Shown here: in pieces, positions 24,506 through 31,876 of the stretch
Layout of the letters: each line of letters starts with the position of its first letter
Position numbering within the stretch: position 1 is the first letter of the stretch
Source of the DNA: Paenibacillus_AB sp036577625
GTDB taxonomy: Bacteria; Bacillota; Bacilli; Paenibacillales; NBRC-103111
Length of the DNA stretch: 64,000 nucleotides
NCBI RefSeq assembly: GCF_036577625.1
Contig: NZ_JARBDC010000042.1
Span: 62,001 to 126,000, forward strand
Direction of reading: 5' to 3'
The notes under the pieces: generated by a model
The model's input: the letters and a program-made list of their open reading frames with translations, nothing else
What the model was told of the DNA's origin: nothing
Database searches by the model: none
Position numbers and translations under genes: made by a program

Positions 24506-25693
24506 GTGCTCAAAGACCAATTTCAATATATATCGATTCGAGAGGTGATGGAACAACTGGACGTCAGCCGCTCGACGGTCGATCGCTGGCGCAAAACCAA
24601 ACAGATGCCCAGCGTCAAGATCGGGAAAGAAATTTACTTCGACAAAAACGAGCTGCAGCGCTGGTACCGCGGCTTGAGCCGGATGCGGCGCGTTCCCGAG
24701 GACGCCCCGCCGGTCTTGGCGATCACGGTCGGGTATACGCCCGTTTCGACGCATATGTGGAGTCCGATCGTCATCAAGGAGTTGGGGCTGTTCGAGCAGG
24801 AGCTCGGTCGCATTCGGCCGAGCGACCGGATCGATGTCCGGTGGCATCGCGCCAAGGACGGCATGGAGCTCGTGAAAGGGATGCTGGCCGGGCAAATCCA
24901 AATCGCCACCTTCGGCGATTATGCCTTGTCCGTATGCCGGCTGCTGAGCCAAATCATGCCCGACTTCCATCCCGTTCTGCTCGCGGCCGGAGGGAAATCC
25001 CCGAGAGGGGGCGGATTCGCGTTCGTCGTGCCGAACGGGACCGTTCTGAACGATTTGTCCGAGCTCGCCACGCTCCCCATCGCAACCACCTTTCGTACGA
25101 ATGCGGAGTACCGGTTAAGAAAGCTGCTGGAATCCCATCGCTTGCCGGAGCTGAACATCATCCACCGTTCGATCGACGACAGCATCGAGAGCTTGCGTCA
25201 AGGCAGATTGAACGCGACGATGATGTGGGAGCCTTATTTAAGTCTCGTTCGGCACGAGGGGATCGGCATTGCGGTCTTTCAGCGCGAGCTCGCCTCGGGC
25301 CTTTTGGCCGGCGTGGCCGCCGACGAACGTTGGGTTCTCGCCCACGAGGATGTAACCGTGGCCTACATGAAGGCGCATTTGCTCGCCGGCCGTTTGTTTC
25401 GCGAGGAGCCTTATCGGGCCGCGCCGGCGATAGCCAAAGAAACCGAGTGGCCCGTTGAAGCGGTCATCCGCTCGATCTCGAACGTTCGGTGGGACGCGGC
25501 CTTGTACCGGAACGACTTGAAGCTGCTGAATCATGTCGATCCGGCCTTTTATTTGGGGTATAACGCATCTCCGTCCGATATCCGGGTGCCGTATTCCGTC
25601 AAATACCTTCGAATCGCCGCACAGGAGCTGAAGCTGCCGGTGCCTCCTCCCGCGCCGCTCGAAGGCGAATGGCATGGCGCTATCTGTTATTGA
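24506..25693 (+). CDS. Fusion regulator: excisionase-type HTH plus SsuA/NrtA-like ligand-binding domain
   Basis: A 395-residue protein without signal peptide. Residues about 8-55 (ISIREVMEQLDVSRSTVDRWRKTKQMPSVKIGKEIYFDKNEL in outline) form a MerR/excisionase-like helix-turn-helix (HTH_17). The remaining 320 residues resemble the NMT1/SsuA-like periplasmic binding fold that senses sulfonates, nitrate or thiamine precursors (GYTPVSTHMWSPIVIKELGL, GMLAGQIQIATFGDYAL). A binding-protein fold joined to a DNA-binding domain in the cytoplasm makes a one-component sensor. It is divergent from the organosulfur operon and most likely controls it in response to an internal sulfur metabolite. The start is GTG 24506 after GGGGGAT. 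Its 3' end overlaps the convergent gene by 14 bp. Confidence 0.78.
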   Translation: MLKDQFQYISIREVMEQLDVSRSTVDRWRKTKQMPSVKIGKEIYFDKNELQRWYRGLSRMRRVPEDAPPVLAITVGYTPVSTHMWSPIVIKELGLFEQELGRIRPSDRIDVRWHRAKDGMELVKGMLAGQIQIATFGDYALSVCRLLSQIMPDFHPVLLAAGGKSPRGGGFAFVVPNGTVLNDLSELATLPIATTFRTNAEYRLRKLLESHRLPELNIIHRSIDDSIESLRQGRLNATMMWEPYLSLVRHEGIGIAVFQRELASGLLAGVAADERWVLAHEDVTVAYMKAHLLAGRLFREEPYRAAPAIAKETEWPVEAVIRSISNVRWDAALYRNDLKLLNHVDPAFYLGYNASPSDIRVPYSVKYLRIAAQELKLPVPPPAPLEGEWHGAICY

Positions 25694-26207
25694 CGTCGAT
25701 CCGTTCGATGCCGATCGCGATTTTGCTGTGCTTGAACAATTTGACCGTATACGTATGTCCTTTCTCCAGCCGAACGTACTCCTTGAACACCTCGTACGTG
25801 CTTCCGTCGGCAAACCGCACTTGGTCTCCGCCGCGTCTCGGATCCCATCGGTCCGCTACGGTCGCTTTCGTCGTGACGGGTCCTTGTGCGATGTCGAGCA
25901 CGGTTCCGCCGAGCAGAACGGCGATATAGAGCAGCATGCTGGCGAATACGGCGGCGAATAAGAGGTTATACCCTTTCGGGTAGCGTCGACGTTTCGCCAG
26001 GCGGACGACATACGGCGTCAAAAAGCTGAAAAACAACAGCGCGGCGCATCCGATGCCGAGCTGGGTCCAAAGGACGAGACGTTCGTCCGCCGAATACGCC
26101 GCCGCGATCGCCGCGCTGCCGGCAAGCCAGATCGCCGCCGCGCCGATGCGGGCGGCGTTTCTTTTTTTCCGGTACCATTTTCGGTTGTCCGGGGTCGGGA
26201 ATGACAA
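25680..26207 (-). CDS. Hypothetical membrane protein
   Basis: A 175-residue protein with three hydrophobic helices (around residues 20-40, 50-70 and 82-108), followed by a soluble C-terminal domain of about 65 residues rich in beta-strand pattern (ATVADRWDPRRGGDQVRFADG). The N-terminus is basic and cytoplasmic, and the last domain is probably outside or at the membrane face. No family is recognised; it resembles in layout the DUF3592-like small membrane proteins. It is convergent with the fusion regulator, and their 3' ends overlap by 14 bp. Confidence 0.6.
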   Translation of the reverse strand: MSFPTPDNRKWYRKKRNAARIGAAAIWLAGSAAIAAAYSADERLVLWTQLGIGCAALLFFSFLTPYVVRLAKRRRYPKGYNLLFAAVFASMLLYIAVLLGGTVLDIAQGPVTTKATVADRWDPRRGGDQVRFADGSTYEVFKEYVRLEKGHTYTVKLFKHSKIAIGIERIDVNNR

Positions 26208-26328
26208 CGGGGTGCGCTCCTTTCTTGCCGCGATGTACGATTACAGTATACATGAATACGGCGCATCGCCCGCGAAAGTTTCGCCCCGCAGAACGGGAAG
26301 CCGCCGGTCCGGCTCGGCAAAAGGACAT

Positions 26329-26349
26329 ATAAAGTCAATTTACGGCGAA
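26329..26349 (+). promoter_or_regulatory. Candidate pectin-locus regulator site, upstream of GH28 gene
   Basis: The sequence around AAAGTCAATTT followed by CGGCGAA shares the core AARTCAATTT with sites at 29075 and 34769. It lies about 40 bp upstream of a TATAAT (26391-26396) with no good -35 box, consistent with an activator. Confidence 0.45.
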
Positions 26350-26428
26350 AATGGACGATCCGGTGCAAGTAAAATAGTGGTTCCATGTTCTATAATAGGG
26401 GCGTTCAGAGCGGAAGGGAGAGCAAAGG

Positions 26429-28048
26429 ATGAGCATACGGATCGAACAGACGGGGAAGGAGCGCCTTGCCATGCCGATCGTTCAGCTTCCGCAAATACCG
26501 GAGGCAAGCTTTCGGATTACGGACTACGGCGCCGTCGGCGACGGCCTCCACAGCAATACGGAAGCGTTTGCCCGGGCGATTCGGGCGTGCTCCGAAGCCG
26601 GGGGCGGACGGGTCGTCATTCCGCCCGGCATATGGCTGACCGGGCCGATCGAGCTGCGCAGCCGGATCGAGCTGCATGCGGAAGCGGGGGCGCTCATCCG
26701 GTTCAGTACCGATTTCGACGACTACCCGCTCATGATGTCCAGCTACGAAGGCAGCGAATCGTTCCGCTGCCGCTCCGGTCTGGACGGCGAGCGTTTGCAC
26801 GACGTGGCGATTACCGGCCCGGGCATTTTCGACGGCGGAGGCGAGGCGTGGCGGCCGGTCAAAAAAGCGAAGCTGACCGCGGGCGAGTGGAGCAAGCTGG
26901 TCGCGTCCGGCGGCGTCGTCGATGAAGCGGGCGGCATGTGGTGGCCGTCCGAAGCCGCGATGAACGGCGCGGAGATCGTGGCCCGCCTGCGCCGGGAGAA
27001 GCGGACGGACATCGCCGCCTATCGCGAGGTGCGCGACTATTTGCGGCCGGTGCTGCTCAGCCTGCGCCATTGCCGCAGGGTGCTGCTGGAAGGGCCGACG
27101 TTTCAAAACTCGCCGGCCTGGTGCCTGCATCCGTGGGCGTCCGAGCATATTACCGTTCGCGGCGTTACGGTCCGCAATCCGTGGCATTCGCAAAACGGGG
27201 ACGGGCTCGATCTCGATTCGTGCCGGTTCGCGCTGGTCGAAAACTGCACGTTCGACGTCGGCGACGACGCGATCTGCCTGAAATCGGGCAAGGACGCCGC
27301 CGGCCGTGCGTTGGGCAAGCCGTGCGAGTTTATTACGGTGCGCGGCTGCACCGTCTATCACGGCCACGGCGGCTTCGTCATCGGCAGCGAAATGTCCGGC
27401 GGCGTCCGCGACGTGACGGTGTCGGACTGCACGTTTATCGGCACCGACATCGGCCTTCGGTTCAAAAGCGCGAGAGGGCGCGGCGGCGTCGTCGAACGGA
27501 TCCGGATCGAACGGATTCGGATGCTCGGCATCAAAGCGGAAGCGGTATCGTTCCATTTGTTTTACGAAGGGAAGGAAGGGTCGGGCGAAGCGGGCAAAAC
27601 GCCGGTACCCGTCTCGGAGGAGACGCCCGTCTTCCGGGATATCCGGATCGGGGACGTTTGGTGTGCGGGCGCCGAAACCGGCCTGCTCGTCAACGGGCTG
27701 CCGGAAATGCCGCTCGAGCGATTGACGATCGACGGCTTCCGCTTTTCCGGCAAGCGTGGGGCGCGGTGCGCGAACGCGGCCCGCATGACGCTGCGGAACG
27801 CGCACATCCGCACAAGCGGCGGACCGCTCGTCGTCTTGGACGACTGCGTCGGCGCGCGGATCGAGCGGCTGTCCGGCGAGAGCGGGAGCGGGAGCGGGAG
27901 CGGGAACGGCGGCGATGGCGGCTGCCTGCTGCGCGTTTCCGGCCCGCGGTCGGACGGCATCGTCTGCCGCGGGCTGGAGCCGCCCCCGTTCGGGCGGACG
28001 CTCGAGCTCGCGCCGGAGGTGAAGGCCGGCCGCGTGCGGACGGAATGA
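26429..28048 (+). CDS. Glycoside hydrolase family 28 (polygalacturonase-like), cytoplasmic
   Basis: A right-handed beta-helix pectin hydrolase of 539 residues. Catalytic features of GH28 are visible: N-x-D at N256/D258 (HSQNGDGLDL), the DD pair D279-D280 (VGDDAICLKSG), His313 in GHGG and the R344-x-K346 pair (LRFKSARG). The N-terminus ITDYGAVGDGLHSNTEAFARAI is the family entry. There is no signal peptide, so it probably acts on imported galacturonide or rhamnogalacturonan oligomers as an exo-enzyme. A glycine/serine run (SGSGSGSGNGG) near residue 490 looks like a slipped-repeat linker. GGGAGAG lies upstream of the ATG. Confidence 0.9.
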   Translation: MSIRIEQTGKERLAMPIVQLPQIPEASFRITDYGAVGDGLHSNTEAFARAIRACSEAGGGRVVIPPGIWLTGPIELRSRIELHAEAGALIRFSTDFDDYPLMMSSYEGSESFRCRSGLDGERLHDVAITGPGIFDGGGEAWRPVKKAKLTAGEWSKLVASGGVVDEAGGMWWPSEAAMNGAEIVARLRREKRTDIAAYREVRDYLRPVLLSLRHCRRVLLEGPTFQNSPAWCLHPWASEHITVRGVTVRNPWHSQNGDGLDLDSCRFALVENCTFDVGDDAICLKSGKDAAGRALGKPCEFITVRGCTVYHGHGGFVIGSEMSGGVRDVTVSDCTFIGTDIGLRFKSARGRGGVVERIRIERIRMLGIKAEAVSFHLFYEGKEGSGEAGKTPVPVSEETPVFRDIRIGDVWCAGAETGLLVNGLPEMPLERLTIDGFRFSGKRGARCANAARMTLRNAHIRTSGGPLVVLDDCVGARIERLSGESGSGSGSGNGGDGGCLLRVSGPRSDGIVCRGLEPPPFGRTLELAPEVKAGRVRTE

Positions 28049-28203
28049 CGCCCGCCCTGCGGTTGCCGACCGCCGTCATGCGGCGAATCGCCGCGCGCCG
28101 GGAGCTTCGGCGCCGCTCCGGCTCGACCGTTATCCGGCTGTCGGGAGCCCGCGCATTCGGCTTCGGCGCGCGCGGCTTGTCCCGCCGCCGACGCAAGGGC
28201 GTG

Positions 28204-29046
28204 TCAGCTGTGCTTGCGGTACCGGAGCGGGGAGAGGCCGGTTTGCTTTTTGAAAATCCGGTTGAAATGGGCGATATGCTCGAAGCCGACCTGCTCGGCG
28301 ATCGCCTGCACTTTGTCCTTCGTCTGCTTCAGCCGTTTCTCGGCCTCGCGGACGCGCACCACTTGAATGTATTCGCGGAAATGGAAGCCGGTCAGCTTGA
28401 CGAAGACGCGGCTGAGGTAAGAAGGGCTGATGTAAAACGTTTTGGCGACCGATTCGAGCGTGATCGGCTCGGGATAATGCTCGTGGATATAGGCGGCGAT
28501 TTCCGATATTTTTTGGTGCATCGGATGGGCGTCCGCCTGCGGGGACGGCCGATGCTGCTGCCGTTCCGCCCGCCGGATGCAGACGAGCAGCTCGAGCAGC
28601 GAAGCGCGGACGCAAATGTCGTAGTCCGGCTGCCGTTCTTCGCATTCCGCCATCATTTGCAGCAGCAGCCGCTCCACGCGCGCCTGTTCCTTGATGGAGA
28701 AGCGGATCAGGCCGGAACGATTGGCGGACAGCAGGTCGGACGCGCGGGCTCCCGGGTCGGCCAGAAACGGCGCCGAGACGTGGATGAGCACCCGCTCGAA
28801 CTCGAGCACCTCCGAGCTGGCCGTCGAATGAAGGTCGCCGGGGCTGACGAAGACGAGATCGCCCTTCCGGACGAGATAGACGCTGCCGTTCATGAAGTAA
28901 ACCCGTTCCCCGCTGAGCAAATAATACAGCTCGTAAAAATCGTGGACGTGCGGGCGCGGCATCTTCGAATAGCCGGACCGTTTCATCCGTTGGATGGAGA
29001 AGGCGGCGTCGTCGATTTCGTATTTGGGCGGGGTATCGGGTATCAT
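28204..29046 (-). CDS. AraC-family regulator of the pectin-oligosaccharide locus
   Basis: A 280-residue regulator from ATG 29046, which has AAGGAG ten bases upstream. The N-terminal cupin domain shows HVHDFYELYYLLSGERVYFMNG and KGDLVFVSPGDLHS, and the C-terminal AraC DNA-binding domain ends with VQAIAEQVGFEHIAHFNRIFKKQTGLSPLRYRK. It lies between the GH28 gene (convergent) and the esterase-GH43-GH95 genes (divergent). This position and the shared motif upstream of three units make it the best candidate activator of the locus. The ligand is presumably a pectin-derived sugar, by inference. Confidence 0.87.
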   Translation of the reverse strand: MIPDTPPKYEIDDAAFSIQRMKRSGYSKMPRPHVHDFYELYYLLSGERVYFMNGSVYLVRKGDLVFVSPGDLHSTASSEVLEFERVLIHVSAPFLADPGARASDLLSANRSGLIRFSIKEQARVERLLLQMMAECEERQPDYDICVRASLLELLVCIRRAERQQHRPSPQADAHPMHQKISEIAAYIHEHYPEPITLESVAKTFYISPSYLSRVFVKLTGFHFREYIQVVRVREAEKRLKQTKDKVQAIAEQVGFEHIAHFNRIFKKQTGLSPLRYRKHS

Positions 29047-29074
29047 CGGGGACGTTCTCCTTTCGATATCGCAA

Positions 29075-29096
29075 ATTAAATCAATTTTTTCACGAA
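29075..29096 (+). promoter_or_regulatory. Candidate pectin-locus regulator site in the araC/esterase divergent gap
   Basis: ATTAAATCAATTTTTTCACG contains the AARTCAATTT core seen also at 26329 and 34769. It lies in the 113-bp gap between the divergent AraC and esterase genes and could serve both. Confidence 0.45.
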
Positions 29097-29159
29097 TTGA
29101 AGCGAGAATCAAGACGCTTTTAACTTTACCGAACCGAAAATGTAAACGGAGGGGTAGTT

Positions 29160-30239
29160 ATGCAGGGACCGGAGCATGTGCTGCGGCAATTGTCGCAAGG
29201 GCGCATTCGTTCGGACGAGCTCGGGCCGGACGCCGCCGACTGGCCCGGCTGGCGGGAGCGGCTCGCCGGGCGATTCGCGCAGCGGCTCGGCGGGTTTCCG
29301 GAGCGAGGGAAAGAGCCGGACCCGTCGCATACCGTGACGGAGCGGACGCGGAAAGACGGCTACGTGCGCGAGAAGGTCGAAGTGACGACGTATGCCGGCG
29401 TGCGGATGCCGATGTACGTTCTCGTTCCCGACGGAGCGAAGCCGGGAACGCCCGCGGTCGTCGCCTGCCACGGCCACGGGTACGGCAGCAGGGAAATCGT
29501 CGGGCTGGAGCCGGACGGCTCCGAGCGGGCGGGCGATCCGACGCTGCACCGCGATTTCGCGGTGGAGCTCGTCCGGCGCGGCTTCGTCGTCGCGGCGCCG
29601 GAGCTGCTCGGCTTCGGCGACAGGCGATTCCCCGAGGACAAGGCGGCCGGCCCGAAGCAAAGCTCGTGTCTGCGGCTGTCGGTCCATCTGCTCATGCTCG
29701 GGATGACGATCGCCGGAGTGCGCATGTACGAAACGATGCGCGCGATCGACTACTTGCAGTCCCGAGGCGACGTAAATCCGGCGCGCATCGGCTGCATGGG
29801 CATTTCCGGCGGCGGACTCGTCGCCGGATTTACCGCCGCGCTGGACGAGCGCGTGAAGGCGGCCGTCGTCAGCGGCTACGCGAATACGTTCGCGGACAGC
29901 GTTTTGACGAGAGCCCACTGCGTGGACAACTACATTCCCGGCGTGCTGCTCGACGCGGAAATGCCGGACCTGCTCGGCCTGATCGCGCCGAGGGCGCTGC
30001 TGATCGAGTCCGGGGCCCGGGACCAGGTGTTTCCGGCGGAAGGCGCGGTCAAGGCGTACGAGCGGCTCGGCCGCATTTATGCGGCGGCGGGAGCGGGCGA
30101 TAAGCTCGAGGCCGATTTTTTTGCCGGCGGACACGAAATCAGCGGCGCGAAATCGTACGATTGGCTGTGGAAGACGCTTGCGCGCGACGATGAAGGAGGA
30201 AACGAAGATGAGCATAACCGATCGATTGTCAAGCCGTGA
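29160..30239 (+). CDS. Alpha/beta hydrolase, acetyl(xylan) esterase-like (Abhydrolase_7 type)
   Basis: A 359-residue serine hydrolase with a visible catalytic triad: Ser216 in GISGGG, Asp288 in GARDQVFP and His325 in GGHEISG. The HGHGYGSREIVG segment after the first strand forms the oxyanion region. Layout and length fit the acetyl-esterase/dienelactone-hydrolase-like group often found in xylan and pectin loci. There is no signal peptide. In this locus it may remove acetyl groups from rhamnogalacturonan or xylo-oligomers inside the cell. ACGGAGGGG precedes the ATG. The following GH43 gene starts 32 bp before its stop. Confidence 0.8.
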   Translation: MQGPEHVLRQLSQGRIRSDELGPDAADWPGWRERLAGRFAQRLGGFPERGKEPDPSHTVTERTRKDGYVREKVEVTTYAGVRMPMYVLVPDGAKPGTPAVVACHGHGYGSREIVGLEPDGSERAGDPTLHRDFAVELVRRGFVVAAPELLGFGDRRFPEDKAAGPKQSSCLRLSVHLLMLGMTIAGVRMYETMRAIDYLQSRGDVNPARIGCMGISGGGLVAGFTAALDERVKAAVVSGYANTFADSVLTRAHCVDNYIPGVLLDAEMPDLLGLIAPRALLIESGARDQVFPAEGAVKAYERLGRIYAAAGAGDKLEADFFAGGHEISGAKSYDWLWKTLARDDEGGNEDEHNRSIVKP

Positions 30240-31872
30240 GCCGTGGGTGTCCGACCAGGGAGACGGCACGTTCGCGAACCCGGTGCTGCATGCCGATTAT
30301 TCCGACCCGGACGTCGTAAAGGTCGGCGGCGATTTTTATATGACCGCCTCCAGCTTCGGCCATATTCCGGGGCTGCCGATTTTGCGCTCGAACGATTTGG
30401 TCAACTGGAGGCTGATCGGTCACGCCATCCGCCGGATGGAGCTGCCCGGCTACGACAAGCCGCAGCACGGAAACGGGGTATGGGCGCCGAGCATCCGGCA
30501 TCATGACGGGAAGTTTTGGATTTTTTACGGCGATCCGGACGTCGGCATCTTCATGACGACGGCGGTCGATCCGGCCGGGGAATGGTCTCCGCCGCATCTC
30601 GTTCACGCAGGCAAAGGCTTGATCGACACGTGCCCGTTCTGGGACGACGACGGTCGGGCGTATCTCGTGCACGCCTACGCGAACAGCCGGTGCGGGATCA
30701 AGCACAAGCTGCGCGTTTGCCGCATGTCGCCGGACGGCACGCGGCTGCTGGACGAAGGGGCGATCGTCTACGACGGCGAGCGGGACCATCCGACGCTGGA
30801 AGGACCGAAGCTGTACAAGAAGGACGGCTATTATTACATTTTCGCTCCCGCCGGCGGCGTGGCGACCGGCTGGCAGGTCGTGTTCCGCTCGAAAAGCGTG
30901 TTCGGTCCGTACGAGGACAAAATCGTGCTGCGCCAGGGCGATACCCCCGTCAACGGTCCGCATCAGGGCGGATGGGTCGAGCTGGATTCGGGGGAATCGT
31001 GGTTTCTGCATTTCCAGGACAAAGGAGCGTACGGCCGCATCGTCCATCTGCAGCCCGTCCGTTGGCGCGACGGCTGGCCGCTGATGGGCGAAGATCGCGA
31101 CGGGGACGGCGTCGGCGAACCGGTCCTGCGCATGCGGAAGCCGAATGTCGGGCGCTCGTATCCGATCGAGACGCCGGCCGCTTCGGACGAGTTCGACGCG
31201 GCGGAGCTCGGGCTGCAATGGCAGTGGCAGGCGAATCCGCAGGAGAGCTGGTACCGACTCGAAGAGAGGCCGAGCCATCTGCGGCTGTATGCCGTACAGG
31301 CGCCGCACGATGCGCCGGGCTTGTATATGGCTCCGCAGCTGCTGCTGCAAAAGTTTCCCGCGCCGTCGTTCGAGGCGACGGCCAAGCTGGACGGATCCCG
31401 GCTTGCCGCCGGCGAACGGGCCGGCATCGTCGTGTTCGGCTACAGCTACGCGACGCTGAGCGTCCTGCGCACCGCGGACGGCGCCGGCGGCCTGGCCGTC
31501 AGCCTGACGGTCGGCGACAAGGAGGGCGAGAGCGAGCTGTGGCGGGAGAAGACGGCGCGGAACGGAAACGGAAGCGGGGGTGGCGTCAGCGTCGGCAATG
31601 AAGAAGCGGACGGGGGCGGCGACTCCGGCGCGCTGTACCTGCGCGTGACCGTGACGGAAGGCGCGCGCTGCGCGTTCGCCTGGAGCGCGGACGGCGTGTC
31701 GTTCCGTCCGGCGGAAGCGCCGGTGTTCGAGGCGCGGAAAGGCCATTGGGTCGGCGCCAAAACCGGGCTGTTCGCGATCTCCGGGCAGCGCCCCGCCTCC
31801 GCGGTCGGCGGATACGCCGACGTCGATTGGTTCCGCGTATCGGCGGTCGAAGAACGGTCGAAGGGGGAATAA
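30208..31872 (+). CDS. Glycoside hydrolase family 43 (beta-xylosidase/alpha-L-arabinofuranosidase type)
   Basis: A 554-residue two-domain enzyme. The N-terminal five-bladed beta-propeller has the catalytic base Asp in HADYSDPDVVKVG, the WAPSIR motif and the general acid Glu in TLEGPKLYKKDGYYYIFAP. The C-terminal half (from about residue 310) is a beta-sandwich of the XynB/DUF1349 type (ESWYRLEERPSHLRLYA). It has no signal peptide, so it would act on imported arabinosyl or xylosyl side chains. ATG 30208 is chosen for its AAGGAGGAAACG site; longer frames exist but lack one. A Gly/Asn-rich insertion (NGNGSGGG) lies in the C-terminal domain. Confidence 0.9.
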   Translation: MSITDRLSSREPWVSDQGDGTFANPVLHADYSDPDVVKVGGDFYMTASSFGHIPGLPILRSNDLVNWRLIGHAIRRMELPGYDKPQHGNGVWAPSIRHHDGKFWIFYGDPDVGIFMTTAVDPAGEWSPPHLVHAGKGLIDTCPFWDDDGRAYLVHAYANSRCGIKHKLRVCRMSPDGTRLLDEGAIVYDGERDHPTLEGPKLYKKDGYYYIFAPAGGVATGWQVVFRSKSVFGPYEDKIVLRQGDTPVNGPHQGGWVELDSGESWFLHFQDKGAYGRIVHLQPVRWRDGWPLMGEDRDGDGVGEPVLRMRKPNVGRSYPIETPAASDEFDAAELGLQWQWQANPQESWYRLEERPSHLRLYAVQAPHDAPGLYMAPQLLLQKFPAPSFEATAKLDGSRLAAGERAGIVVFGYSYATLSVLRTADGAGGLAVSLTVGDKEGESELWREKTARNGNGSGGGVSVGNEEADGGGDSGALYLRVTVTEGARCAFAWSADGVSFRPAEAPVFEARKGHWVGAKTGLFAISGQRPASAVGGYADVDWFRVSAVEERSKGE

Positions 31873-31876
31873 AACG

